Of a stretch of 20,894 nucleotides of DNA, positions 1 through 8,378 are shown piece by piece. The position numbers and the translations under genes are program-made. Numbering within the stretch: position 1 is the stretch's first letter; every line of letters starts with the position of its first letter. Below the pieces are notes generated by a model. It searched no databases and was not told the origin of the DNA. It saw only the letters and a list, made by a program, of their open reading frames with translations. Location: the NCBI RefSeq assembly GCF_000003605.2, contig NW_003140510.1, positions 1-20,894 of the forward strand, in the 5' to 3' direction. The DNA is from Saccoglossus kowalevskii (Eukaryota > Hemichordata > Enteropneusta > Harrimaniidae).

Positions 1-105
1 ATTCCCAGCAGGTCTTCCATGCAAGTACTAAACCACGCCCGATGCATGCTTAACTTCGGCGATCAGACGAGAACTGGTGTATTCTGCAATGGTCTGGCAG
101 TAGGC
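1..105 (-). rRNA. 5S rRNA unit 1, cut by left window edge
   Basis: Covers all but about 16 nt of the 3' end, which lies outside the window. It has two single-base insertions against the majority ('ctaaacc' and 'gatgcatgctt' on plus), so it is probably not a sound gene. Confidence 0.8.
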
Positions 106-201
106 TGAAGATTCGTCGGAATTGTATGTCATTTAATGCTACGGCTAGGCAAAAAATCATGGGAAAAGTTTGTATGTAATGTGGAATAAAAATGTTGATG
201 A

Positions 202-324
202 GCCTACTGCACGTGGTATTCCAGGCCGGTCTCCCATGCAACCACGCCCGAGGCACGCCCGATGTAGCTTAACTTCAGTGATCGGACGTGAACTGGTGTA
301 TTCTGCAATGGTTTGGCAGTAGGC
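202..324 (-). pseudogene. 5S unit 2, loop-E-deleted, internal 11-bp duplication
   Basis: Loop-E-deleted class: plus-strand 'catgcaaccacg' replaces 'catgcaagtactaaccacg', removing 7 nt. A second oddity is an 11-bp direct duplication, 'cacgcccgagg' followed by 'cacgcccgatg', which brings the unit to 123 nt. Confidence 0.85.
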
Positions 325-421
325 TGAATATTCGTTGGAATTGGATTTCAATTAATGTTTCGGCTAGACAAAAAATCAAGGGAAAAAGATAGAATGTACG
401 GTGGAATAAAAATGTTGATAA

Positions 422-540
422 GCCTACTGCACGTAGCATTCCCAGCAGGTCTCCCATGCAAGTACTAACCACGCCCGATGCAGCTTAACTTCAGTGATCG
501 GACGAGAACTGTTGTATTCTGCTATGGTTTGGCAGTAGGC
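422..540 (-). rRNA. 5S rRNA unit 3
   Basis: Full length, 119 nt. Carries 'tagcattcccagcagg' near the 3' end and 'ctgctatgg' in the helix II strand. Follows unit 2 as in the dimer repeated at units 33-36. Confidence 0.88.
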
Positions 541-637
541 TGAATATTCGTCGGAATTGGTTGTAATTTAATACTTCGGCTAGGCAAAAAATCCCGGGAA
601 AACGTTAGTATGTACGGTGGAATAAAATAGATGATGA

Positions 638-756
638 GCCTAATGCACGTGGTATTCCCAGCCTGTCTCCCATGCAAGTACTAACCACGCCCGATGCAGC
701 TTATCTTCAGTGATCGGACGAGAACTGGTGTATTCTGCAATGGTTTGGCAGTAGGC
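638..756 (-). rRNA. 5S rRNA unit 4
   Basis: Full length, 119 nt. The 3' arm reads 'gcctaatgc' on plus, breaking helix I pair 6. The downstream T run is only four T's because the flank reads 'aataaaatag'. Confidence 0.87.
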
Positions 757-852
757 TGAGTATTCGTCGGAATTGGATGTCATTTATGCTACGGCTAGGC
801 AAAAAATCATGGGTAAAATTTAGTATATAATGTGGAATAAAAAAGTTGATGA

Positions 853-970
853 GCTACTGCACGTGGTATTCTCAGCATGTCTCCCATGCAGGTACTAATC
901 ACGCCCGATGCAGCTTAACTTCAGTGATCGAACGGGAACTGGTGTGTTCTGCAATGGTTTGACAGTAGGC
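853..970 (-). pseudogene. 5S unit 5, 1-nt deletion in helix I
   Basis: One C is missing from the 3' arm of helix I ('agctactgc'). Also has the altered loop C ('gatcgaacggg') and 'gacag' near the 5' end. 118 nt. Confidence 0.82.
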
Positions 971-1066
971 TGAATATTCGTCAGAATTGCATGTCGTTTA
1001 ACGCTTCGGCTAAGCAAAAAACACGGGAAAAAGAAAGTATGTATGGTGGAATAAAAATGTTGATGA

Positions 1067-1163
1067 GCCTAATGCACATGATATTCCAGGCCGGTCTCCC
1101 ATGCAACCACGCCCGATGCAGCTTAACTTCAGTGATCGGACGAGAACTGGTGTATTCTGCAAT
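1067..1163 (-). pseudogene. 5S unit 6, 5'-truncated and spacerless, loop-E-deleted
   Basis: Lacks the 7 loop E bases and also its first 15-18 nt. After 'tattctgcaat' the sequence jumps straight into 'aaaaacgttcatca', the terminator flank of unit 7. The start, TATA-like site and nearly all spacer are gone. Confidence 0.88.
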
Positions 1164-1166
1164 AAA
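1161..1166. other. Spacerless deletion junction, units 6/7
   Basis: Plus 'ctgcaat' from inside the 5S gene joins 'aataaaaacg' from the terminator flank. The shared 'aat' marks a microhomology deletion of about 90-100 bp, taking the gene 5' end, start site, TATA-like element and most of the spacer. Confidence 0.85.
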
Positions 1167-1177
1167 AACGTTCATCA

Positions 1178-1281
1178 GCCTACTGCACGTGGTATTCCCA
1201 GCCGGTCTACCATGCAAGTACTAACCACGCCCTATGCGGCTTAACTTCAGTGATCGGACGTGAACTAGTGTATTCTGCAAT
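1178..1281 (-). pseudogene. 5S unit 7, 5'-truncated and spacerless
   Basis: Ends at 'tattctgcaat' and runs directly into the terminator flank of unit 8, the same junction as unit 6. Other changes are 'gtctaccatg', 'ccctatgcggc' and 'gaactag'. Confidence 0.88.
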
Positions 1282-1284
1282 AAA
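1279..1284. other. Spacerless deletion junction, units 7/8
   Basis: Same breakpoint sequence as at 1161 and 118 bp from it, so the fused short unit was itself tandemly duplicated or the deletion recurred. Confidence 0.85.
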
Positions 1285-1295
1285 AACGTTCATCA

Positions 1296-1413
1296 GCCTA
1301 CTGCACGTGGTATTCCCAGCCGGTCTCCCATGCAAGTACTAACCAAGCCTGTGCAGCTTAACTTCAGTGATCGGACGAGAACTGGTGTATTCTGCAATGG
1401 TTTGTCAGTAGGC
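1296..1413 (-). pseudogene. 5S unit 8, 1-nt deletion
   Basis: 118 nt. One base is lost at 'aagcctgtgcagc', inside the helix II/A-box area. 'tttgtcag' replaces 'tttggcag' near the 5' end. Confidence 0.82.
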
Positions 1414-1510
1414 TGAAAATTCGTCGGAATTGGATGACATTTAATGCTTCGGCTTGGCAAAAAATCATGGAAAAATGTTAGTGTGTATGGTGGAATAAAA
1501 ATGTTCATCA

Positions 1511-1629
1511 GCCTACTGCACGTAATATTCCCAGCCGTTCTCCAATGCAAGTACTAACCAAGCCTGATGCAGATTAACTTCAGTGATCGGACGAGAACTG
1601 GTGTAATCTGCAATGGTTTGGCAGTAGGT
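1511..1629 (-). rRNA. 5S rRNA unit 9, divergent
   Basis: 119 nt but with many substitutions: 'cgtaatattc', 'ccgttctccaatgc', 'accaagcctgatgcagatt', 'gtgtaatctgc', and a changed first base pair of helix I ('gtaggt'). Confidence 0.82.
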
Positions 1630-1726
1630 TGAATATTCGTCGGAATTGGATGTCATTTAATGCTACGGCTAGGCAAAAAATCATGGGTAAAAGTTAGTAT
1701 GTAATGTGGAATAAAAATGTTGATGA

Positions 1727-1845
1727 GCCTACTGCACGTGGTATTCCCAGCCGGTCTCCCGTGCAAGTTCTAACCACGGCCGATGCGGCTTAACTTCAGT
1801 GATCGGACGAGAACTGGTGTATTCTGTAATGGATTGGCAGTACGC
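1727..1845 (-). rRNA. 5S rRNA unit 10
   Basis: 119 nt. Diagnostic 'cccgtgcaagttctaacc' and 'gatgcggc', shared in part with units 18, 68 and 71. 'cagtacgc' breaks helix I at one pair. Confidence 0.86.
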
Positions 1846-1942
1846 TGAATATTCGTCGGAATTGGATTTCAATTAATGTTTCGGCTAGGCAAATAATAAA
1901 GGGAAAAAGATAGTATGTACGGTGGAATAAAAATGTTGATAA

Positions 1943-2061
1943 GCCTACTGCACGTGGCATTCCCAGCAGGTCTTCCATGCAAGTACTAACCTCGCCCGAT
2001 GCAGCTTAACTTCGGCGATCGGACGAGAACTGGTGTATTCTGCAATGGTTTGGCAGTAGGC
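1943..2061 (-). rRNA. 5S rRNA unit 11
   Basis: 119 nt. 'ggcattcccagcaggtcttcc', 'acctcgccc' and 'cttcggcg'. The last also occurs in unit 1, as does the following 'tgaagattcg' spacer start. Confidence 0.87.
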
Positions 2062-2158
2062 TGAAGATTCGTCGGAATTGTATGTCATGTAATGCTACGG
2101 CTAGGCAAAAAATCATGGGTAAAAGTTAGTATGTAATGTGGAATAAAAATGTTGATGA

Positions 2159-2277
2159 GCCTACTGCACGTGGTATTCCCTGCCGGTCTCCCATGCAAGT
2201 ACTAACCACGCCCGATGCAGCTTATATTCAGTGATCGGACGAGAACTGTTGTGTTCTGCAATGGTTTGACAGTAGGC
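2159..2277 (-). rRNA. 5S rRNA unit 12
   Basis: 119 nt. 'ccctgccgg', 'cttatattcag', 'gtgttctgc' and 'gacag', the set also found in units 58, 78 and 90. Confidence 0.87.
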
Positions 2278-2374
2278 TGAATATTCGTCAGAATTGCCTG
2301 TGGTGTAACGCTTTGGCTAGGCAAAAAATCCCGGGAAAAATTTTGTATGTACGGTGGAATGAAAATGTTGATAA

Positions 2375-2493
2375 GCCTACTGCACGTGGTATTCCCAGCA
2401 GGTCTCCCATGCAATAACTAACCACACCCGATGCAGCTTAACTTCAGTGATCGGACGAGAACTGGTGTATTCTGCTATGGTTTGGCAGTAGGC
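2375..2493 (-). rRNA. 5S rRNA unit 13
   Basis: 119 nt. 'catgcaataactaaccacacc' alters loop E and helix V positions; 'ctgctatgg' alters helix II. The downstream T run is four T's ('gaatgaaaatg'). Confidence 0.86.
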
Positions 2494-2590
2494 TGAATAT
2501 TCGTCAGAATTGGATGTAATTTAATACTTCGGCTAGGCAAAAAATCCCGGGAAAACGTTAGTATGTACGGTGGAATAAAAATGATGATGA

Positions 2591-2710
2591 GCTCTACTGC
2601 ACGTGGTATTCTCAGCCTGTCTCCCATGCAAGTAATAACCACGTCCGATGCAGCTTAACTTCAGTGATCTGACTACAACTGGTGTATTCTGCAATGGTTT
2701 GTCAGTAGGC
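2591..2710 (-). rRNA. 5S rRNA unit 14, divergent
   Basis: 120 nt with one extra base in helix I ('gctctactgc'). 'agtaataaccacgtcc', 'gatctgactacaact' and 'gtcag' give several stem and loop changes. First of the trimer 14-16, repeated at 93-95. Confidence 0.82.
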
Positions 2711-2807
2711 TGAAAATTCGTCGGAATTGGTTAACAATTAATGCTTCGGCTAGGCAAAAAATTCCGGGAAAAAGTTAGTATGTACGGTGGAATAACAATG
2801 TTAATGT

Positions 2808-2926
2808 GCCTACTGCACGTGATATTCCCAGCCGGTCTCTCATGCAAGTACTGTCCACGCCCGATGAAGCTTAACTTCAGTGATCGGACGTGAACTGGAG
2901 TATTCTGAAATGGAGTGGCAGTAGGC
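2808..2926 (-). rRNA. 5S rRNA unit 15, divergent
   Basis: 119 nt. 'ctctcatgcaagtactgtcc', 'gatgaagc' and 'tctgaaatggagtgg'. The T run past its 3' end is broken ('aataacaatg'). Nearly repeated as unit 94. Confidence 0.84.
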
Positions 2927-3023
2927 TGAATATTCGTCGGAATTGGATGTCATTTAATGCTACGGCTAGGCAAAAAATCATGGGAAAATGTTAGTATGTA
3001 ATGTGGAATAAAAATGTCGATGA

Positions 3024-3141
3024 GCCTACTGCACGTGATATTCTCAGCCGGTCTCCCAAGCAAGTACTAACCACGTCCGGTTAGCTTAACTTCAGTGATC
3101 AGACGAGAACTGGTGTATTCTCCAATGGTTTGGCAGTAGGC
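3024..3141 (-). pseudogene. 5S unit 16, 1-nt deletion
   Basis: 118 nt. 'cacgtccggttagc' lacks one base at the A box/intermediate element junction. 'cccaagcaag' changes the C box. Confidence 0.82.
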
Positions 3142-3238
3142 TGAATATTCGTCAGAATTGGATGTCGATTAACGCTTCGGCTAGGCAAAAAATCAAGGGA
3201 AAAAGATAGTATGTACGGTGGAATAAAAATGTTGATGA

Positions 3239-3358
3239 GCCTAATGCACATGGTACTTCCAGGCAGGTCTCCCATGCAAGTACTAACCACGCCCGATGCA
3301 GCTTAACTTCAGTGATCAGACGAGAACTGGTGTATTCTGCAATGCTTTGGCAGTAGGC
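3239..3358 (-). rRNA. 5S rRNA unit 17
   Basis: 120 nt, one extra base at 'tggtacttccaggcagg'. 'gcctaatgc' disturbs helix I. Loop E is retained. Confidence 0.83.
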
Positions 3359-3455
3359 TGAATATTCGTCCGAATTGTATGTCATTTAATGCTTCGTCTA
3401 GGCAAAAAATCATGGGAAAAAGTTAGAATGTAATGTGGAATAAAAATGTTGATGG

Positions 3456-3574
3456 GCCTACTGCACGTGGTATTCCCAGCCGGTCTCCCGTGCAAGTCCT
3501 AACCATGCCCGATGCGGCTTAACTTCAGTGATCGGACGAGAACTGGTGTATTCTGCAATGGTTTGGCAGTAGGC
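3456..3574 (-). rRNA. 5S rRNA unit 18
   Basis: 119 nt, four substitutions from the majority: 'cccgtgc', 'gtcctaacc', 'catgccc' and 'gatgcggc'. The 5' half matches the majority. Confidence 0.89.
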
Positions 3575-3671
3575 TGAATATTCGTCGGAATTGGATTTCA
3601 ATTAATATTTCGGCTAGGCAAATAATCAAGGGAAAAAGATAGTACGTACGGTGGAATAAAAATGTTGATAA

Positions 3672-3790
3672 GCCTACTGCACGTGGCATTCCCAGCAGGT
3701 CTCCCATGCAAGTACTAACCACGCCCGATGCAGCTTAACCTCAGTGGTCGGACGAGAACTGGTGTACTCTGCAATGGTTTGGCAGTAGGC
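3672..3790 (-). rRNA. 5S rRNA unit 19
   Basis: 119 nt. 'ggcattcccagcagg', 'cttaacctcagtggtcgg' and 'gtactctgc'. Confidence 0.87.
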
Positions 3791-3887
3791 TGAATATTCG
3801 TTGGAATTGGATGTCATTTAATGCTACGGCTAGGCAAAAAATCATGGGTAAAATTTAGTATGTAATGTGGAATAAAAATGTTGATGA

Positions 3888-4006
3888 GCCTACTGCATGT
3901 GGTATTCCCAGCCGGTCTCCCATGCAAGTACTAAACACGCCCGATGTAGCTTAACATCAGTGATCGGACAAGAACTTGTGTGTTCTGCAATGGTTTGACA
4001 GTAGGC
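3888..4006 (-). rRNA. 5S rRNA unit 20
   Basis: 119 nt. 'tgcatgtgg', 'taaacacg', 'gtagcttaacatc', 'gacaagaacttgtgtgttc' and 'gacag'. Confidence 0.86.
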
Positions 4007-4103
4007 TGTATATTCGTCAGAATTGCATGTAGTTTAACACTTCGGCAAGGCAAAAAATCCCGGAAAAAAGTTGGTATGTGCGGTGGAATAAAAATGTTGA
4101 AAA

Positions 4104-4222
4104 GCCTACTGCACATGGTATTCCCAGCCGGTCTACCATGCAAGTACTAACCACGCCCGATGCAGCTTAACTTCAGTGATCGGACGAGAACTGGTGTATT
4201 CTGCAATGGTTTGGCAGTAGGC
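4104..4222 (-). rRNA. 5S rRNA unit 21
   Basis: 119 nt, two substitutions ('cacatgg', 'gtctaccatg'). Start of the duplicated block whose second copy begins at unit 39. Confidence 0.9.
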
Positions 4223-4318
4223 TGAATACTCGTCGGAATTGGATGTCATTTAATGCTACGGCTAGACAAATAATCATGGGAAAATTTAGTATGCAATGTG
4301 AAATAAAAATGTTGATGA

Positions 4319-4437
4319 GCCTACTGCACGTGGTATTCCCAGCTGGTCTCCCATGCAAGTACTAACCACGCCCGATACAGCTTAACTTCAGTGATCGGAC
4401 GAGAACTGGTGTATTCTGCAATGGTTTGGCAGTAGGC
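4319..4437 (-). rRNA. 5S rRNA unit 22, near-majority
   Basis: 119 nt, only two substitutions from unit 47 ('cagctgg', 'gatacagc'). All five helices can form; a good candidate for an expressible gene. Confidence 0.92.
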
Positions 4438-4534
4438 TGAATATTCGTCGGAATTGGATGTAATTTAATACTTCGGCTAGGCAAAAAATCCCGGGAAAAC
4501 GTTCGTATGTACGGTGGAATAAAAATGATGATGA

Positions 4535-4654
4535 GCCTAATGCACGTGGTATTCCCAGCAATGTCTCCCATGCAAGTACTAACCACGCCCGATGCAGCTT
4601 AACTTCAGTGATCGAACGGGAACTGGTGTGTTCTTCAATGGTTTGACAGTAGGC
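4535..4654 (-). rRNA. 5S rRNA unit 23, variant
   Basis: 120 nt, one extra base in 'agcaatgtctcc'. Altered loop C ('gatcgaacggg'), 'ttcttcaatgg' breaking helix II, and 'gcctaatgc' breaking helix I. Probably not functional. Confidence 0.84.
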
Positions 4655-4751
4655 TGAATATTCGTCAGAATTGCATGTCGTTTAACGCTTCGGCTAGGCA
4701 AAAAATCCCGGGGAAAATTTGGTAAGTACAGTGGAATAAAAATGTTGATGA

Positions 4752-4856
4752 GCACATGATACTCCAGGCCGGTCTCCCATGCATCCACGCCCGATGCAGC
4801 TTAACATCAGTGATCAGACGAGAACTGGTGTATTCTGCAATGGTTTGGCAGTAGGC
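4752..4856 (-). pseudogene. 5S unit 24, 3'-truncated and loop-E-deleted
   Basis: 105 nt. In addition to the loop E deletion it lacks 7 nt of the 3' end ('gatgagcacatg'), removing the 3' arm of helix I. The deletion lies between two 'gc' dinucleotides and is shared only with unit 42. Confidence 0.88.
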
Positions 4857-4953
4857 TGAATATTCGTCCGAATTGTATGTCATTTAACGCTACGGCTAGA
4901 CAAATAATCATGGGAAAAATTTAGTATGCAATGTGAAATAAAAATGTTGATGA

Positions 4954-5072
4954 GCCTACTGCACGTGGTATTCCCAGCTGGTCTCCCATGCAAGTACTAA
5001 CCACGCCCGATACAGGTTAACTTCAGTGATCGGACGAGAACTTGTGTACTCTGCAATGGTTTGGCAGTAGGC
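4954..5072 (-). rRNA. 5S rRNA unit 25
   Basis: 119 nt. 'cagctgg', 'gatacaggttaac' and 'cttgtgtactctgc'. Same sequence in unit 43 and close to unit 84. Confidence 0.88.
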
Positions 5073-5169
5073 TGAATATTCGCTGGAATTGGATGTAATT
5101 TAATACGTCGGTTAGGCAAAAAATCCCGGGAAAAAATTGGTATGAACGGTGGAATGAAAATGTTGATTA

Positions 5170-5288
5170 GCCTACTGCACGTGGTATTCCCAACCGGTCT
5201 CCCATGCATGTACTAACCAAGTCCTATGCAGCTTAACTTCAGTGATCGAACGGGAACTGATGTGTTCTTCAATGGTTTGACAGTAGGC
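5170..5288 (-). rRNA. 5S rRNA unit 26, chimeric
   Basis: 119 nt. The 3' half ('catgcatgtactaacc', 'aagtcctatgc') matches unit 44; the 5' half ('gatcgaacggg', 'actgatgtgttcttc', 'gacag') matches unit 45. A crossover within 'cttaacttcagtgatcg' joins them. Confidence 0.86.
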
Positions 5289-5384
5289 TGAATATTCGTC
5301 AGAATTGCATGTCGTTTAACGCTTCGCTAGGCAAAAAATCCCGGGGAAAATTTGGTATGTACAGTGGAATAAAAATGTTGATGA

Positions 5385-5496
5385 ACCTAATGCACATGAT
5401 ACTCCAGGCCGGTCTCCCATGCAACCACGCCCGATGCAGCTTAACTTCAGTGATCAGACGAGAACTGGTGTATTCTGCAATGGTTTGGCAGTAGGC
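5385..5496 (-). pseudogene. 5S unit 27, loop-E-deleted
   Basis: 112 nt. Lacks the 7 loop E bases; first 3' base changed ('gaacctaatgc'). Repeated as unit 46. Confidence 0.87.
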
Positions 5497-5592
5497 TGAA
5501 TATTCGTCCGAATTGTATGTCATTTAACGCTTCGTCTAGGCAAAAAACACGGGAAAAAGATAGTATGTATGGTGGAATGAAAATGTTCATCA

Positions 5593-5711
5593 GCCTACTG
5601 CACGTGGTATTCCCAGCCGGTCTACCATGCAAGTACTAACCACGCCCGATGCAGCTTAACTTCAGTGATCGGACGAGAACTGGTGTATGCTGCAATGGTT
5701 TGGCAGTAGGC
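5593..5711 (-). rRNA. 5S rRNA unit 28, near-majority
   Basis: 119 nt, two substitutions ('gtctaccatg', 'gtgtatgctgc'). Helices intact. Confidence 0.91.
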
Positions 5712-5808
5712 TGAATACTCGTCGGAATTGGATGTCATTTAATGCTACGGCTAGACAAATAATCATGGGAAAAATTTAGTATGCAATGTGAAATAAAAAT
5801 ATTGATGA

Positions 5809-5926
5809 GCCTACTGCACGTGGTATTCCCAGCTGGTCTCCCATGCAAGTAGAAACCACGTCCGGTGAGCTTAACTTCAGTGATCGGACTAGAACTGGTG
5901 TATTCTGCAATGGTTTGTCAGTACGC
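5809..5926 (-). pseudogene. 5S unit 29, 1-nt deletion
   Basis: 118 nt. 'agtagaaaccacgtccggtg' alters loop E and shortens the A-box side. 'gtcagtacgc' breaks helix I. Same as unit 48. Confidence 0.83.
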
Positions 5927-6023
5927 TAAAAATTCGTCGGAATTGGTTAACAATTAATGCTTCGGCTAGGCAAAAAATTCCGGGAAAAAGTTAGTATGTA
6001 CGGTGGAATAAAAATGTTGATGT

Positions 6024-6142
6024 GCCTACTGCATGTGATATTCCCAGCCGGTCTCTCATGCAAGTACTGTCCACGCCCGATGCAGCTTAACTTCAGTGAT
6101 CGGACGAGAACTGGTGTATTCTGCATTGGTTTGACAGTAAGC
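6024..6142 (-). rRNA. 5S rRNA unit 30
   Basis: 119 nt. 'tgcatgtgatattc', 'ctctcatgcaagtactgtcc' and 'gacagtaagc', related to units 15 and 94. Same as unit 49. Confidence 0.86.
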
Positions 6143-6240
6143 TGAATATTCGTCGGAATTGGATGTAATTTAGTACTTCGGTTAGGCAAAAAATCATGGA
6201 AAAAAAGTTAGTAAGTACGGTGGAATGAAAATGTTGATAA

Positions 6241-6359
6241 GCCTACTGCACGTGGTATTCCCAACCGGTCTCCCATGCAAGTACCAACCACGTCCTATGC
6301 AACTTAACTTCAGTGATCAGACGAGAACTGGTGTATTCTGCTATGGTTTGGCAGTAGGC
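6241..6359 (-). rRNA. 5S rRNA unit 31
   Basis: 119 nt. 'caaccgg', 'agtaccaaccacgtcctatg', 'caacttaac' and 'ctgctatgg'. Four-T terminator flank. Confidence 0.86.
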
Positions 6360-6456
6360 TGAATATTCGTCGGAATTGGATGTAATTTAATACTTCCGCT
6401 AGGCAAAAAATCCCGGGAAAACGTTAGTATGTACGGTGGAATAAAAATGATGATGA

Positions 6457-6575
6457 GCCTAGTGCACGTGGTATTCCCAACAATGTCTCCCATGCAAGTA
6501 CTAACCACGCCCGACGCAGCTTAACTTCAGTGATCGACGAGAACTGGTGTATTCTGCAATGGTTTGGCAGTAGGC
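6457..6575 (-). rRNA. 5S rRNA unit 32
   Basis: 119 nt as an extra base in 'acaatgtctcc' is offset by a missing one in 'gatcgacgag' (loop C). 'gcctagtgc' gives a changed helix I pair. Confidence 0.83.
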
Positions 6576-6673
6576 TGAATATTCGTCGGAATTGAAGTCA
6601 TTTATACTGCTACGGCTATGCAAAAAATCATGGGTAAAAGTTAGTATGTAATGTGGAATAAAAATGTTGATGA

Positions 6674-6785
6674 GCCTACTACACGTGGTATTCCAGGCCG
6701 GTCTCCCATGCAACCACGACCGATGCAGCTTAACTTCAGTGATCGGACGTGAACTGGTGTATTCTGCAATGGTTTGGCAGTAGGC
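6674..6785 (-). pseudogene. 5S unit 33, loop-E-deleted
   Basis: 112 nt. 'ctactacac' and 'cacgaccgatgc' mark it. Identical dimer partner of unit 35, 425 bp on. Confidence 0.87.
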
Positions 6786-6882
6786 TGAATATTCGTTGGA
6801 ATTGGATTTCAATTAATGTTTCGGCTAGGAAAAAAATCAAGGGAAAAAGATAGAATGTACGGTGGAATAAAAATATTGATAA

Positions 6883-7001
6883 GCCTACTGCACATAGCAT
6901 TCCCAGCAGGTCTCCCATGCAAGTACTAACCACGCCCGATGCAGCTTAACTTCAGTGATCGGACGAGAACTGGTGTATTCTGCAATGGTTTGGCAGTAGG
7001 C
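6883..7001 (-). rRNA. 5S rRNA unit 34
   Basis: 119 nt. Only the 3' third differs from the majority ('cacatagcattcccagcagg'). Confidence 0.9.
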
Positions 7002-7098
7002 TGAATATTCGTCGGAATTGGATGTCATTTAATGCTACGGCTAGGCAAAAAATCATGGGTAAAAGTTAGTATGTAATGTGGAATAAAAATGTTGATGA

Positions 7099-7210
7099 GC
7101 CTACTACACGTGGTATTCCAGGCCGGTCTCCCATGCAACCACGACCGATGCAGCTTAACTTCAGTGATCGGACGTGAACTGGTGTATTCTGCAATGGTTT
7201 GGCAGTAGGC
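7099..7210 (-). pseudogene. 5S unit 35, loop-E-deleted
   Basis: 112 nt. Copy of unit 33 in the two-unit duplication. Confidence 0.87.
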
Positions 7211-7307
7211 TGAATATTCGTTGGAATTGGATTTCAATTAATGTTTCGGCTAGGAAAAAAATCAAGGGAAAAAGATAGAATGTACGGTGGAATAAAAATA
7301 TTGATAA

Positions 7308-7426
7308 GCCTACTGCACGTATCATTCCCAGCAGGTCTCCCATGCAAGTACTAACCACGCCCGATGCAGCTTAACTTCAGTGATCGGACGAGAACTGGTG
7401 TATTCTGCAATGGTTTGGCAGTAGGC
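7308..7426 (-). rRNA. 5S rRNA unit 36
   Basis: 119 nt, four substitutions, all near the 3' end ('cacgtatcattcccagcagg'). Copy of unit 34. Confidence 0.9.
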
Positions 7427-7523
7427 TGAATATTCGTCGGAATTGGATGTCATTTAATGCTACGGCTAGGCAAAAAATCATGGGTAAAAGTTAGTATATA
7501 ATGTGGAATAAATAAGTTGATGA

Positions 7524-7642
7524 GTCTACTGAACGTGGTATTCTCAGCCGGTCTCCCATGCAAGTACTAACCACGCCCAATGCAGCTTAACTTCAGTGAT
7601 CAAACGGGAACTGGTGTGTTCTGCAATGGTTTGACAGTAGGC
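7524..7642 (-). rRNA. 5S rRNA unit 37, variant
   Basis: 119 nt. Altered loop C ('gatcaaacggg'), 'gtctactgaacg' disturbing helix I. Its proximal T run is broken ('aataaataag'). Confidence 0.84.
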
Positions 7643-7739
7643 TGAATATTCCTCAGAATTGCCTGTGGTTTAACGCTTCGGCTAGACAAAAAATCCCGGG
7701 AAAAATTTGGTATGTACGGTGGAATAAAAATGTTGATGA

Positions 7740-7851
7740 GCCTAATGCACATGATATTCCAGGCCGGTCTCCCATGCAACCACGCCCGATGCAGCTTAAC
7801 TTCAGTGATCGGACGAGAACTGGTGTATTCTGCAATGGTTTGGCAGTAGGC
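7740..7851 (-). pseudogene. 5S unit 38, loop-E-deleted
   Basis: 112 nt. 'cacatgatattccagg' with the 7-nt loop E deletion; rest of the 5' half is majority. Confidence 0.88.
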
Positions 7852-7947
7852 TGAATATTCGTCCGAATTGTATGTCATTTAACGCTTCGTCTAGGCAAAA
7901 AACACGGGAAAAAGATCGTATGTAAGGTGGAATAAAAATGGTCATCA

Positions 7948-8066
7948 GCCTACTGCACGTGGTATTCCCAGCCGGTCTACCATGCAAGTACTAACCACGC
8001 CAGATGCAGCTTAACTTCAGTGATCGGACGAGAACTGGTGTATTCTGCAATGGTTTGGCAGTAGGC
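7948..8066 (-). rRNA. 5S rRNA unit 39, near-majority
   Basis: 119 nt, two substitutions ('gtctaccatg', 'cacgccagatgc'). Begins the second copy of the block that starts at unit 21. Confidence 0.91.
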
Positions 8067-8162
8067 TGAATACTCGTCGGAATTGGATGTCATTTAATGC
8101 TACGGCTAGACAAATAATCATGGGAAAATTTAGTATGCAATGTGAAATAAAAATGTTGATGA

Positions 8163-8281
8163 GCCTACTGCACGTGGTATTCCCAGCTGGTCTCCCATGC
8201 AAGTACTAACCACGCCCGATACAGCTTAACTTCAGTGATCGGACGAGAACTTATGTACTCTGCAATGGTTTGGCAGTAGGC
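8163..8281 (-). rRNA. 5S rRNA unit 40
   Basis: 119 nt. 'cagctgg', 'gatacagc' and 'cttatgtactctgc'. Counterpart of unit 22. Confidence 0.89.
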
Positions 8282-8378
8282 TGAATATTCGTCGGAATTG
8301 GATGTAATTTAATACTTCGGCTAGGCAAAAAATCCCGGGAAAACGTTCGTATGTACGGTGGAATAAAAATGATGATGA

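Larger units (their letters stand above)
4104..6230. repeat. Block duplication, first copy (units 21-30)
   Basis: Matches 7948-10290 unit by unit. The offset is 3844 bp for units 21-26 against 39-44, then 4061 bp for 27-30 against 46-49; the change of 217 bp is one unit (45). Rare markers such as the 7-nt 3' deletion in units 24 and 42 confirm copying. Edges are near 4116 and 6215. Confidence 0.9.
6590..7440. repeat. Two-unit tandem duplication (units 33-34 and 35-36)
   Basis: A dimer of 425 bp, one loop-E-deleted unit plus one full unit, occurs twice in a row with few differences. Units 2-3 are a related, more diverged dimer about 6.5 kb upstream. Edges are approximate. Confidence 0.85.
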
